From Clostridioides difficile (lineage in GTDB: Bacteria > Bacillota > Clostridia > Peptostreptococcales > Peptostreptococcaceae), in contig NZ_JRHN01000028.1 in NCBI RefSeq assembly GCF_001299635.1, positions 50,406 to 114,405 on the forward strand: DNA of 64,000 nt. The letters are read 5' to 3'. Under the pieces are notes generated by a model. The model saw only the letters and a list, made by a program, of their open reading frames with translations, was not told the origin of the DNA and searched no databases. How positions within the stretch are numbered: the first letter of the stretch is position 1; every line of letters starts with the position of its first letter. The position numbers and the translations under genes were made by a program. Of this stretch, positions 19,057 through 27,416 are shown one piece after another.

Positions 19057-20238
19057 ATGTCTAAGGATTATGCAAAATTGGCATTAGAAATGCATGAAAT
19101 CAATAAAGGAAAAATAAGTGTAGAGAGCAAGGTGGAAATTAAAAATAAGGATGATTTATCAACAGCATATACGCCAGGAGTTGCAGAGCCTTGTTTAAAA
19201 ATACATGAAAATAAAGAAGATGTTTATAGATATACTTCTAAAGGAAATCTAGTAGCAGTAGTTAGTGATGGAAGTGCTGTACTAGGATTGGGTGATATTG
19301 GAGCAGAAGCATCTATACCTGTTATGGAAGGTAAGGCTATATTATTTAAACAATTTGCAAATGTAGATGCCTTTCCTATATGTCTAAAGACTAATGATGT
19401 AGATGAGATAGTTAAATCTATTGAATTGATGGAACCAGTATTTGGAGGAATAAATTTGGAAGATATATCTTCTCCAAGGTGCTTTGAGATAGAAGAAAGA
19501 CTAAAAAAATCTTTAGGTATACCTGTATTTCATGATGACCAACATGGAACAGCAATAATTGTTGCAGCGGCTATAATAAATTCAATAAAATTAATTGAAA
19601 ATAAAAAAATAGAAGATTTAGAGATAGTAATAAATGGAGCAGGAGCTGCTGGTATAGCTATAGCAAAGATACTACTTAATATGAATGTTAAAAATATAAT
19701 ATTATGTGATAGAAGTGGTGCATTAGAGGCTAGTATAGAAAATCTAAATTATGTTCAGAAAGAAATGTTAGAAGTAACCAATATAAGAAATGAAAAAGGT
19801 TCTTTAAAAGACATTATAAAAGGAAAAGATGTATTTATAGGTGTTTCAGGTCCAGGAGCTCTTACAAAGGAAATGGTTGAAAGTATGTCTGAAAAGCCAA
19901 TAATACTAGCAATGGCAAACCCTACTCCAGAGATAATGCCAGAAGAAGCGAAACTAGGGGGAGCATTCATAATGGGAACAGGTCGTTCAGATTTCCCTAA
20001 TCAAGTCAATAATGTCTTGGCTTTCCCTGGAATATTTAGAGGAGCACTTGATGTTAAGGCTAAAGAGATTAATGAAGAGATGAAGATAGCTGCTGCATAT
20101 GCAATTGCCAATACTATAAGCGATGAAGAGATATGCCCAGAGTATATATTACCAGATGTATTTAATAAAAATGTTGTAAAAAATGTTGCTGAAGCAGTTA
20201 AAGAAGCAGCAATAAAAACTAAAGTAAATAGAATATAA
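19057..20238 (+). CDS. NAD-type malic enzyme (malate dehydrogenase, oxaloacetate-decarboxylating)
   Basis: A 393-residue short bacterial malic enzyme that decarboxylates malate to pyruvate with NAD(P). The substrate Tyr is in AYTPGVAEPC, the catalytic region is VVSDGSAVLGLGDIG with the following Lys in EGKAILFKQF, metal ligands lie in INLEDISSPRCFEIE and VFHDDQHGTA, and the Rossmann motif is INGAGAAGIAIAKI. It lacks the phosphotransacetylase-like domain of longer enzymes. The operon fumA-fumB-malic enzyme would route fumarate to malate to pyruvate and NADH. A terminator follows directly. Confidence 0.92.
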   Translation: MSKDYAKLALEMHEINKGKISVESKVEIKNKDDLSTAYTPGVAEPCLKIHENKEDVYRYTSKGNLVAVVSDGSAVLGLGDIGAEASIPVMEGKAILFKQFANVDAFPICLKTNDVDEIVKSIELMEPVFGGINLEDISSPRCFEIEERLKKSLGIPVFHDDQHGTAIIVAAAIINSIKLIENKKIEDLEIVINGAGAAGIAIAKILLNMNVKNIILCDRSGALEASIENLNYVQKEMLEVTNIRNEKGSLKDIIKGKDVFIGVSGPGALTKEMVESMSEKPIILAMANPTPEIMPEEAKLGGAFIMGTGRSDFPNQVNNVLAFPGIFRGALDVKAKEINEEMKIAAAYAIANTISDEEICPEYILPDVFNKNVVKNVAEAVKEAAIKTKVNRI

Positions 20239-20246
20239 ATTTTTAT

Positions 20247-20288
20247 ATGCTCATATATCCTTATTTTATCGGATATAGGGGCATTTTT
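20247..20288 (+). terminator. Terminator after the malic enzyme gene
   Basis: The left arm beginning ATGCTCATATATCC pairs with GGATATAGGGGCAT (one mismatch, one G-T) and runs into TTTTT. Confidence 0.75.
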
Positions 20289-20376
20289 ATTATAGGCTTA
20301 TACTGATATATCCTTACCTTTACATACATATCTTTATGATTAAACGTGTTAGAAAATGTAGGCATGCTGATTTTTA

Positions 20377-20405
20377 TTGTTGTGTCTATGTGGGAATGAT
20401 ATAAT
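20377..20405 (+). promoter_or_regulatory. Sigma-A-type promoter for the GNAT gene
   Basis: TTGTTG (20377-20382), a 17-base spacer and TATAAT (20400-20405), about 50 bases before the acetyltransferase start. Confidence 0.7.
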
Positions 20406-20454
20406 GTTAATATTATAAATTAATAAATTTAAATTTATGGAGGTGCAAGAGATA

Positions 20455-20841
20455 ATGGAATATAAAGTTAATGACCAAGAACTTAATGCCTCAATGTTTA
20501 TACCATTCGTCAATAGGATATGGCCAGGAGATTATGATATGGATGAAACACAGACTGCATTATCAAAAACTTTGAATATAACTGCTTATAATGATAAAGT
20601 GCTTGTAGGATGTCTGCGAATTCTTTCAGATGGTTATTATTTTGGAACAATTACAGAATTGCTTGTTCTTCCAGAGTATCAGAAACAAGGCATTGGTAGC
20701 AAGCTTTTTCAGCTTGCCAAAGAGAATACCCCAACTATGCTATATTTTGGTGCACAGCCAGGAGTAGAAGAGTTCTATGAAAAAAATGGATGTCAAAAGA
20801 GTCTACAATCCTACATAATAAAAAAGAAAGATAGTTATTAA
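20455..20841 (+). CDS. GNAT family N-acetyltransferase
   Basis: A 128-residue acetyl-CoA-dependent acetyltransferase. Acetyl-CoA-binding motif A is in ELLVLPEYQKQGIGSKL near residues 68-84, preceded by VGCLRILSDG, and the C-terminal Tyr region is GVEEFYEKNGC. The acceptor is unknown. The start at 20455 is preferred because TGGAGGTG (20438-20445) serves as its ribosome site; the ATG at 20437 overlaps that site. It has its own promoter and sits next to the zinc-ribbon gene, but the strong operator-promoter between them suggests separate control. Confidence 0.85.
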   Translation: MEYKVNDQELNASMFIPFVNRIWPGDYDMDETQTALSKTLNITAYNDKVLVGCLRILSDGYYFGTITELLVLPEYQKQGIGSKLFQLAKENTPTMLYFGAQPGVEEFYEKNGCQKSLQSYIIKKKDSY

Positions 20842-20905
20842 AGTTCCAGCTTTCAATCACCTTAAAAGTACAATATTTTAGTGGAATTATTTCATTTTTT
20901 ATTAT

Positions 20906-20944
20906 TAATATGACATAAACATGTCATATTAGTATTGATATAAT
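20906..20944 (+). promoter_or_regulatory. Palindromic operator overlapping a promoter
   Basis: TAATATGACAT (20906-20916) and its exact reverse complement at 20921-20931 are separated by four bases. TATAAT at 20939-20944 lies just downstream, so a regulator bound to the palindrome would cover the -35 region of the zinc-ribbon gene promoter. Confidence 0.65.
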
Positions 20945-20990
20945 TTGAATATGGTTAAGAGCCAAAGAAAAGTACAAGGAGTGATTTAAA

Positions 20991-21254
20991 ATGGAAGAAA
21001 TTAAATTTTGCCAATGTTGTGCAATGCCAATGGGACAAACTGATGAATTATATGGGACAAATAAAGATGGAAGTAAAAGTACTGATTATTGTAGTTATTG
21101 TTTCAAAGATGGTAAATTTACAGCTGATGTAAGCATGGAAGAGATGATAGAGATTTGTGTACCTCATATGATTCAAACTAATAAGGATATGACTGAAGAT
21201 GAAGCAAGAACAATGATGAACAAGTTCTTTCCGACATTAAAGCGTTGGAAGTAA
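20991..21254 (+). CDS. Small putative zinc-ribbon protein
   Basis: An 87-residue protein of the putative zinc-ribbon family. Likely zinc ligands are in KFCQCCAMPM (residues about 6-12) and DYCSYCFKDG (about 33-41), followed by a helical C-terminal part with TADVSMEEMIEICVPHM and a conserved MTEDEARTMMNKFFPTLKRW ending. The molecular role of this family is unknown. A good ribosome site (AAGGAG) precedes the ATG, and the promoter carries an 11-bp-arm palindrome, indicating control by a dedicated regulator not encoded next to it. Proteins of this type often accompany transcription factors, which is family knowledge rather than evidence here. Confidence 0.8.
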   Translation: MEEIKFCQCCAMPMGQTDELYGTNKDGSKSTDYCSYCFKDGKFTADVSMEEMIEICVPHMIQTNKDMTEDEARTMMNKFFPTLKRWK

Positions 21255-21370
21255 ATTTATACAAAATTAATAATAAATATATTGATTCTGCATACATTAG
21301 TAGGTTTATTTATAATGTATTAGGTAAGTTTACAAGGAATTATATGCAGAAGAATATGATATTAATAACA

Positions 21371-21400
21371 AGTGGTATGCTTCATAGCATACCACTATTT
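21371..21400 (+). terminator. Hairpin terminator downstream of the zinc-ribbon gene
   Basis: A perfect 11-bp stem AGTGGTATGCT (21371-21381) and complement (21386-21396), tetraloop TCAT, followed by ATTTGTT. The T tract is short. Confidence 0.65.
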
Positions 21401-21483
21401 GTTGGTTTAGAGTCTAGCGCTTATTGTATGTTTAAATCTACATTATTCTCAAATTTCAAAGTATAAAATATATTTTTTCTACT

Positions 21484-21678
21484 CTATTTCTCTAGCTATG
21501 TCTTTTTCTACCTCAAGATTTATTTGATTAAGAGTCTTTAGCCAATTATCCAGAAATTCTAGTGAAGATAAGTTCCCTTAATAACATTAACAGATAAGGA
21601 GTTATCAAATTTTCTGATAATCTTAATGTACTTTATTAGAGAATTATCTTTTTTTATTTTTAACTGAACTAAATCCAT
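21484..21678 (-). pseudogene. Frameshifted small ORF, unknown function
   Basis: On the minus strand an ATG at 21678 with a good ribosome site (TAGGAG ten bases before) opens MDLVQLKIKKDNSLIKYI and continues as IIRKFDNSLSVNVIKGTY before stopping. A shift of one frame at that point continues as SSLEFLDNWLKTLNQ and INLEVEKDIAREIE to a stop at 21484. The join gives about 64 residues, suggesting a small gene broken by an indel. No family was recognised. Confidence 0.4.
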
Positions 21679-21705
21679 GTGTATTTCTCCTAAATAGTTA
21701 AACTT

Positions 21706-21755
21706 AAAAAATCGAAGTAAATAGAAAATATTTTTCATTTTTACTTCGATTTTTT
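21706..21755 (-). terminator. Terminator of cvfB (symmetrical, works on either strand)
   Basis: A 16-bp inverted repeat (AAAAAATCGAAGTAAA at 21706-21721, complement at 21740-21755) provides T runs in both directions; it lies about 95 bases past the cvfB stop. Confidence 0.8.
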
Positions 21756-21848
21756 ATTGTGCAAATTTTATTGAGTTTAATACTTTTTTACAAAAATAAT
21801 GTAGTTACAATCAGTATATAGTAGTATAAGAATTTAAATCTAAATATT

Positions 21849-22691
21849 CTACTTTAAATAAGTTCCTTCTTCATCTTGATAGATTAATCCTTTTTTCATA
21901 AGTACTCCAAGAGCTCTTTTAAAATTCTTTTTACTTGAATTAAATAATATAGAAATATCTTTAGGGTCAGATTTATCATTAAATCTCATATATCCATCAG
22001 AACCTTCTAAATAACTTAAGATTTTATTTTCTAAAGTATCAAGTTCATCTTTTCTATTTCCTCTAGGAGAAAGACCTAGTTTTCCATCTTCATATACCTT
22101 TATAACGTGTAAATTTTCAAGAACATCGCCAGTTTTTAATTCAGTAAAGTATTCATTATGAAGTATTACACCAGCATATTTATTATCGACACATATCATG
22201 GCAGAATTATTAGTTTGGAATCCATATACAATTCCAGTTACAACATCTCCAACATTGTAAGTATGGTCTGTTGATAAATACGAATCTATATCTGTAGTGG
22301 CAGCAATTCTTTTACTTTTATCTAAATATATATAAAATAAATATTTTTCATCTCTAAATAATGGATAAGTTTTAGCTTTAAAAGGAACTAATATGTCCTT
22401 AGAAAGTCCCATATCTATGAAAGTTCCAATATCTGTATTGTCAACTACTTTCAAGTGTGCTACATCTCCAACCTTAGCTAAAGGAGGAATTAAAGTGGCA
22501 GCAGTTCTATCATCAGAATCTTTAAATATGAAAACATCTACCTCATCACCTATATTTATTTCATTTTTTCCAATTAGTCTATTATGAAGAAGTATATCAT
22601 CTTTTGTATTATTAGTCTGTCCATCCAAAAAATATCCAAATTCAGTTTTTCTTTTTACTGTAAGTTTATTAAAATCACCTATGTTTATCAA
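21849..22691 (-). CDS. cvfB: CvfB-type S1 RNA-binding protein
   Basis: A 280-residue cytoplasmic protein of the CvfB/YitL family. It is built of S1-like OB-fold domains followed by a C-terminal winged helix (KKNFKRALGVLMKKGLIYQD). Segments such as GYFLDGQTNNTKDDILLH, GDVAHLKVVDNTDIGTFID and VGDVVTGIVYGFQTNNSAMI mark the repeated S1-type units. The Staphylococcus homologue affects expression of virulence genes and binds RNA; the exact role here is unknown. It is a single gene on the minus strand, divergent from nagR, with ATCCTC (minus GAGGAT) near its start. Confidence 0.88.
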   Translation of the reverse strand: MINIGDFNKLTVKRKTEFGYFLDGQTNNTKDDILLHNRLIGKNEINIGDEVDVFIFKDSDDRTAATLIPPLAKVGDVAHLKVVDNTDIGTFIDMGLSKDILVPFKAKTYPLFRDEKYLFYIYLDKSKRIAATTDIDSYLSTDHTYNVGDVVTGIVYGFQTNNSAMICVDNKYAGVILHNEYFTELKTGDVLENLHVIKVYEDGKLGLSPRGNRKDELDTLENKILSYLEGSDGYMRFNDKSDPKDISILFNSSKKNFKRALGVLMKKGLIYQDEEGTYLK

Positions 22692-22908
22692 ATCAAAATC
22701 ATCCTCTCATTTTATATTTATAATTTAGCCATAATATACTTATATAGTAGTTTTTCACAGTATATGTATTAGTATTAGTGAAATTTGTAATAAATAATGT
22801 AGTTATCTATGTATTTTGCAATTCTCTAGCTTCTTATATAGTATAAACTTCAATTTCTTTTTTGTCTTTAGATTTTACTAAAATTTTTACAAAATAAGTT
22901 AAAAACTA

Positions 22909-22966
22909 TTGAAATAAAATTTCTTTTAAAGTATAATTGGTATATACCAAAATTGGTATATACCAT
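22909..22966 (+). promoter_or_regulatory. nagR promoter with two NagR operators
   Basis: The promoter is TTGAAA (22909-22914), 17 bases, TATAAT (22932-22937). Operator 1, TTGGTATATACCAA (22937-22950), is a perfect palindrome. Operator 2, TTGGTATATACCAT (22953-22966), differs at one base; the centres are 16 bp apart. They fit the TGGT-N4-ACCA pattern of NagR/DasR-type GntR regulators and cover the transcription start, so repression is expected. Confidence 0.88.
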
Positions 22967-22985
22967 ATCGAAAAGTGGTGACTAT

Positions 22986-23720
22986 ATGAAAATAGTAGAT
23001 AAATCTAGTAACATACCATTGCATACTCAATTAAGTTCAATAATAAGAAATATGATAGAAACTGGCGAACTTAAAGAAGGCGATGCAATAATGCCAGAAA
23101 GAGAACTTTGCAACATACAAAATGTAAGTCGTATGACAGTAAATAAAACGATTGTTGGATTAGTTACAGAAGGACTTCTTTATAGAGTACAAGGTAAAGG
23201 AACATTTGTTGCAAAGCAAAAAAAGAAGTATCAGTTTTCAAACGTAAAAGGTTTTACTGATGTTATGAAAGAAAAGGGAGTAAATATAAAGACTGATATA
23301 TTATCCTTTGAAATGGAACTACCTGATGATTTAGTTAAAAGAAAACTTGGAATAAGTGATAATACAACAAATATATATAAGATTGTTAGACTTAGATATA
23401 CTGATGGAGAGCCATTTGGATTGGAAATAGTATATCTATCAGAAGAAATGTGTAAGGGTCTTACAAAAGGGATATTAGATAATTCTTCATTATATAGAGT
23501 GTTAAATGAAAAATATGGTTATAAGATACAAAAAGCTGAGCAAGTAATGGAACCAATAATACTTTCTGATGAAGAAAGTAAACTTTTGGAGACAGAAGAA
23601 GGTGCTTTGGCTCTTAAACTTCATAGAAATTCTTATAATAGAGAAGGTAATCCTATAGAATATACCATATCAATATTTAGAACAGATAAATATCAATATG
23701 AAATAGTATTGAGTGAGTAG
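22986..23720 (+). CDS. nagR: GntR-family amino-sugar regulator (NagR/YvoA-like)
   Basis: A 244-residue HutC-subfamily GntR repressor. The N-terminal winged helix has PLHTQLSSIIRNMIETGEL and the recognition region PERELCNIQNVSRMTVNK; the C-terminal UTRA effector domain spans about residues 80-240, including EPFGLEIVYLSEE and EYTISIFRTDKYQY. NagR/DasR-type proteins sense glucosamine-6-phosphate or GlcNAc-6-phosphate. The ATG at 22986 is chosen; an in-frame TTG at 22953 lies inside the second operator and has no ribosome site. It is the first gene of nagR-nagA(-nagB) and is probably autoregulated. Confidence 0.88.
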   Translation: MKIVDKSSNIPLHTQLSSIIRNMIETGELKEGDAIMPERELCNIQNVSRMTVNKTIVGLVTEGLLYRVQGKGTFVAKQKKKYQFSNVKGFTDVMKEKGVNIKTDILSFEMELPDDLVKRKLGISDNTTNIYKIVRLRYTDGEPFGLEIVYLSEEMCKGLTKGILDNSSLYRVLNEKYGYKIQKAEQVMEPIILSDEESKLLETEEGALALKLHRNSYNREGNPIEYTISIFRTDKYQYEIVLSE

Positions 23721-23729
23721 GTGAATAAT

Positions 23730-24863
23730 ATGAAATGTTTAATTAATGGAAAGATAATATTAAAAAATCAAATCTTGGAAAATAAAGTACTCGTATTTGA
23801 TGAAAAAATAATTGATATAGCAGATAGTGTACCAAATAATTGTGAAGTTATAGATGTTGATGGAAAGTATATATCTCCAGGGCTTATTGATATTCATATA
23901 CATGGAAATATGGGTAAAGATACGATGGATTCTACTGATGAATCTATTGAGATAATTTCAAAATCAATAATGAGACATGGAGTAACTTCTTTTCTTCCAA
24001 CTACAATGACTATGGATAAAGAACATGTTTATGATGCGCTTGAAATTATAAAAAAAGCCCAAAATAGAAAACTTGAAGGAGCACAGGTATTAGGTGCACA
24101 CCTAGAAGGACCTTTTATAAATGAAAATTATAAAGGAGCACAAAACGAAAAATTTATAATAAATTCAAAATATGAATTTATCAAAGAATATAAAGATGTT
24201 ATAAAAGTTATAACTTATGCTCCAGAGAAGGACATTGATTTTGATTTTACTAGAGAAATAAAAAGATGTACAGATATAGTATTATCTATTGGTCATAGTA
24301 ATGCAAATTATGAGCAAGCTAAAGAAGCTATAAACTTAGGCGTAACAAATGTAACTCATATGTTTAATGCAATGACTGGTTTAAATCATAGAGACCCAGG
24401 TGTTGTTGGTGCAGCACTTACAACTAATGTATATAGTGAATTAATAGCAGATACAATCCATATAAATAAAGATTTATTTCAATTTATATTGAATAATAAA
24501 GGGAAAGAAAGACTTATTTTGATAACAGACTCTATAGAAGCTGGTGGGCTTGAAGATGGAGATTATGCCCTTGGAGGTCAGAAAGTAATTGTTAAGGGGA
24601 ATGAAGCTAGACTTGAAAATGGAGCATTAGCTGGAAGTGTATTATCTTTAAATAAAATGGTATTTAACTTCTTAGATAATACAAATCTTAAAGTGAATGA
24701 AGCTGTTAATTTAGCATCTTTAAATCCTGCAACATCTTTAGGTATAAATGGCAAAAAAGGAAGTCTAGAAATAGGTAAGGATGCAGATATAGCTATATTT
24801 GATGAGAATTTAGATTGCAAGATGACTCTTTGTTTGGGAGAAGTAGTATATAAAAATATATAA
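23730..24863 (+). CDS. nagA: N-acetylglucosamine-6-phosphate deacetylase
   Basis: A 377-residue amidohydrolase converting GlcNAc-6-phosphate to glucosamine-6-phosphate and acetate. Metal and substrate motifs are GLIDIHIHG, the metal Glu in GAHLEGPFIN, the His residues in SIGHSNANYEQA and VTHMFNAMTG, and the catalytic Asp in LITDSIEAGG. The ATG at 23730 is seven bases after AGGTG; the in-frame GTG at 23721 directly follows the nagR stop and lies within that site. It is co-transcribed with nagR and almost certainly with nagB. Confidence 0.94.
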   Translation: MKCLINGKIILKNQILENKVLVFDEKIIDIADSVPNNCEVIDVDGKYISPGLIDIHIHGNMGKDTMDSTDESIEIISKSIMRHGVTSFLPTTMTMDKEHVYDALEIIKKAQNRKLEGAQVLGAHLEGPFINENYKGAQNEKFIINSKYEFIKEYKDVIKVITYAPEKDIDFDFTREIKRCTDIVLSIGHSNANYEQAKEAINLGVTNVTHMFNAMTGLNHRDPGVVGAALTTNVYSELIADTIHINKDLFQFILNNKGKERLILITDSIEAGGLEDGDYALGGQKVIVKGNEARLENGALAGSVLSLNKMVFNFLDNTNLKVNEAVNLASLNPATSLGINGKKGSLEIGKDADIAIFDENLDCKMTLCLGEVVYKNI

Positions 24864-24960
24864 TATAAAAACAAACTTCAAAGAATGTAAAAGTAACGTA
24901 AAAAATAGTAAATTGAATTTATATCAATTAAAGTATTAGCTAAAATTTAGGAGGAACAAG

Positions 24961-25710
24961 ATGAGAGTATTAGTATGTAAAGATTATGATGGAATGAGTA
25001 AAAAAGCAGCTGAGATGATAGCAGCTCAAATAGTTTTAAAACCAAATTCAATATTAGGACTAGCTACAGGAAGTACACCAGTAGGTATGTATAGAGATTT
25101 AGTAAAAAAATATAACGATAACATAGTAGATTTTTCAGACGTAATAAGCTTTAATTTAGATGAATATTATAAGTTACCAGTATCTAATGACCAAAGCTAT
25201 GATTATTTTATGAAAGAGAATCTATTTAATCATGTAAATATAAAGTTAGAGAATACTCATCTACCAAATGGAATGGCTGATGATATTGAAGAAGAATGTA
25301 TAAATTATGAAGCTTCTATAGATGCAGCTGGTGGTATAGATGTACAAGTACTTGGAATAGGCCGTAATGCTCACATAGGTTTTAACGAGCCTGACAATAA
25401 ATTTGCAAAAAGAACTCATGTAGTTGAACTTACAGAATCTACAATAGAAGCTAATGCAAGATTCTTTGAATCAAGAGAAGATGTCCCTAAAAAAGCTGTA
25501 AGTATGGGAATTGGTTCAATATTAAAATCTAAAAAAATATTACTTTTAGCTTCAGGAGAAGAAAAAGCTGATGCAGTATACAAAACTGTTTATGGAGATA
25601 TAACTCCAGAAGTTCCTGGTTCTATACTTCAACTTCACAAAGATACTATAGTTATAGTAGATGAAGCAGCAGCAAGTAAACTGAGTCCAAAAGATTATAA
25701 ATTAGTATAA
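24961..25710 (+). CDS. nagB: Glucosamine-6-phosphate deaminase
   Basis: A 249-residue isomerase/deaminase converting glucosamine-6-phosphate to fructose-6-phosphate and ammonia, feeding glycolysis. Motifs are LGLATGSTPVGMYRDL, the catalytic Asp in SFNLDEYYKL and the lid-side GIGRNAHIGFNEP with His and Glu. The position that is Asp in the E. coli GNDGHI motif is Asn here. Length matches the short Firmicute form without the E. coli allosteric tail. AGGAGG lies seven bases before the ATG. A 97-base gap after nagA holds no terminator, so it probably belongs to the nag operon, which ends at the terminator downstream. Confidence 0.94.
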   Translation: MRVLVCKDYDGMSKKAAEMIAAQIVLKPNSILGLATGSTPVGMYRDLVKKYNDNIVDFSDVISFNLDEYYKLPVSNDQSYDYFMKENLFNHVNIKLENTHLPNGMADDIEEECINYEASIDAAGGIDVQVLGIGRNAHIGFNEPDNKFAKRTHVVELTESTIEANARFFESREDVPKKAVSMGIGSILKSKKILLLASGEEKADAVYKTVYGDITPEVPGSILQLHKDTIVIVDEAAASKLSPKDYKLV

Positions 25711-25731
25711 GAATATAATTAGATTTAAGTA

Positions 25732-25785
25732 AAAAATAGCTATCTTTAAATAATAAAATTTATTTAAAGATAGCTATTTTTATTT
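25732..25785 (+). terminator. Terminator of the nag operon
   Basis: A perfect 21-bp stem (25732-25752 with 25761-25781) with an 8-nt loop and T-rich flank. It faces a convergent minus-strand gene and may serve both. Confidence 0.92.
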
Positions 25786-25799
25786 AAGTTATTTAGTTA

Positions 25800-26219
25800 T
25801 TACTTTTTACGAAAACTCGTTATCAAAAAGTATCCAAATAATATATTGAAAATTATTATATTAAGTGGTATTCGGTCAAGCATAATAAAACTACCTATAA
25901 TTGGAATATTACCAACTGGAAACATAAATATTAATACAGGCATTAATGTTAGTAAAAAAGATGGAAGGCAAAGAAAGATTAATCTTGGAATATCAAGATA
26001 CCAACTGCCATTTTTTTTATACTCCTTAATAAATAATTCAGTTCCTAACAATAAACCAATGCTACCAGAGGAGATTAAATTAATAAAAATAAATTTTTTA
26101 AAATCTTGCATAAAACCAGTGCCAAATTTACGATAGAAGTCAAAATTCAATTTAACAGCTAAAAAATACATACTTAATAGAATAATTAGAAATAAAAGAT
26201 ATCTAAGAGCTTTTTTCAT
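25800..26219 (-). CDS. Small integral membrane protein, unknown function
   Basis: A 139-residue hydrophobic protein with about four membrane segments: LLFLIILLSMYFLAV near the N-terminus, FIFINLISSGSIGLLLG, LIFLCLPSFLLTLMPVLIF and IIIFNILFGYFLI. No family or motif was recognised. The ATG at 26219 is chosen because minus-strand AAGGGAG lies eight bases upstream; an ATG at 26300 would add a charged leader with no ribosome site. It is a lone gene convergent with nagB. Confidence 0.6.
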   Translation of the reverse strand: MKKALRYLLFLIILLSMYFLAVKLNFDFYRKFGTGFMQDFKKFIFINLISSGSIGLLLGTELFIKEYKKNGSWYLDIPRLIFLCLPSFLLTLMPVLIFMFPVGNIPIIGSFIMLDRIPLNIIIFNILFGYFLITSFRKK

Positions 26220-26699
26220 TTTAAATTCTCCCTTCATAGATACTTTACCTAGTTTTATTTTGTTGAAATATAATTTTGTAAATGAGTTTAAGAAATCCAT
26301 AAAATTAATTGAGGATTGAATAAGTATGATATATGAATAAATTTTTTTTATGCTTGAAGTAAACTGTATTACTTAATATAACTATAATATTAATTATTTG
26401 AATATTCAACAAAAAGTCTGAGAAATATCGGTTTTGCTAGAAAATGAATAAATATAATTAGAAGTTGGATTATTATTTTATAACAATTTGTACTGAGTCT
26501 GATAAATTCTATAATAATTTGTTTTTGCCTTAAAATTGCCTTAAAATCTAAACAATTTTAAAACTAATGTAGCATAAAAAGCTGATATAATTTAAATATA
26601 GTAAAAAATATTATTTATCTTACAGATTGGGATTTTATTGTTTAATCAATGTATTTATACTATTTAATTTAAATTAAGAGTTTATTAAGGAGTGAGTGT
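26220..26699. other. Intergenic region upstream of the two-component operon
   Basis: Contains the tandem 11-mers at 26525-26546 and a TATAAT at 26586-26591 without a convincing -35 box. No gene was recognised. Confidence 0.4.
26525..26546 (+). promoter_or_regulatory. Tandem 11-bp direct repeats, candidate response-regulator box
   Basis: TTGCCTTAAAA occurs twice head-to-tail (26525-26535, 26536-26546). Eleven-base tandem repeats are the usual binding arrangement of OmpR/PhoB-type regulators. They lie 39 bases upstream of TATAAT (26586-26591), which lacks a good -35 box, consistent with activation, possibly autoregulation by the following response regulator. Confidence 0.55.
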
Positions 26700-27416
26700 A
26701 TGAATAAGTTAATTTATATAGCAGATGACGAAGATAATATAAGAAATTTGGTAAAGACATTCTTAAAAAATGAAGGCCATGATGTTATGGATTTTAAAAC
26801 AGGTGATGAACTTTTAGAGCAATTTAATAAAAAAGAGTGTGACTTAGTAATCCTAGATATAATGATGCCTGGTTTAAGTGGTTTTGATGTATGTACAAAA
26901 CTTCGTGAGAAGAGTACCGTTCCAATAATCATGCTTACTGCAAGAGATACAGATATAGATTATATTACAGGGATAACTTTGGGTAGTGATGATTATTTTA
27001 CAAAGCCATTTAGCCCAATGTCTTTAGTTATGAGAGTAAAGTCGATATTTAGAAGGATAGAATTTGAAAAGAAACAAATTTATGATAAGTATGGTGATTC
27101 TGTAGATATGGAATTGAAATTTGGTGATATAACAATAAATAAAAAGAATAAAATCGTTACAAATAAAAGTGACAATATAGACTTAACACCAAATGAATAC
27201 AACTTATTAACCTATTTGTTTGAAAATAGAGACAGGGCAGTTTCTAGAGATGAATTATTAAATAAAATATGGGGATATGATATTGAAGTTGAGACAAGAG
27301 CTGCTGATGATACGGTAAAGAGACTACGTAAAAAAATTTTAGATACAAATATTTTGATAGAAACTGTCTGGGGTTTTGGGTTTAGATTAAAGGAGAAAAA
27401 TTCAGATGGAAAATAA
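26700..27416 (+). CDS. OmpR-family response regulator
   Basis: A 238-residue response regulator with a receiver domain (acidic DDE near residues 9-11, phosphoacceptor Asp53 in VILDIMMPG, Thr in IMLTARD, Lys in YFTKPFSP) and a C-terminal winged-helix domain (about 135-232, with LTPNEYNLLTYLFENRDRA and DDTVKRLRKKI). It overlaps the kinase gene by 11 bases, so the two form one coupled system. AAGGAGTGAG precedes the ATG. The target genes are unknown; the tandem repeat upstream is a candidate site. Confidence 0.92.
   Translation: MNKLIYIADDEDNIRNLVKTFLKNEGHDVMDFKTGDELLEQFNKKECDLVILDIMMPGLSGFDVCTKLREKSTVPIIMLTARDTDIDYITGITLGSDDYFTKPFSPMSLVMRVKSIFRRIEFEKKQIYDKYGDSVDMELKFGDITINKKNKIVTNKSDNIDLTPNEYNLLTYLFENRDRAVSRDELLNKIWGYDIEVETRAADDTVKRLRKKILDTNILIETVWGFGFRLKEKNSDGK

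Larger units (their letters stand above)
21255..21848. other. Intergenic region with two terminators and a broken small gene
   Basis: Between the zinc-ribbon gene and cvfB. It holds the hairpin at 21371-21396, the frameshifted minus-strand remnant at 21484-21678 and the cvfB terminator at 21706-21755. Nothing else was recognised. Confidence 0.5.

Noticed and set aside
21245..21466. 73-residue plus-strand ORF after the zinc-ribbon gene
   Set aside because: It overlaps the zinc-ribbon stop, lacks a proper ribosome site, runs through the 21371-21396 hairpin and shows no recognisable domain.
22953..22985. TTG start for nagR
   Set aside because: It falls within the second operator and has no ribosome site; ATG 22986 fits the GntR domain.
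25846..26136. 96-residue plus-strand ORF
   Set aside because: Antisense shadow of the small membrane-protein gene, with no ribosome site.
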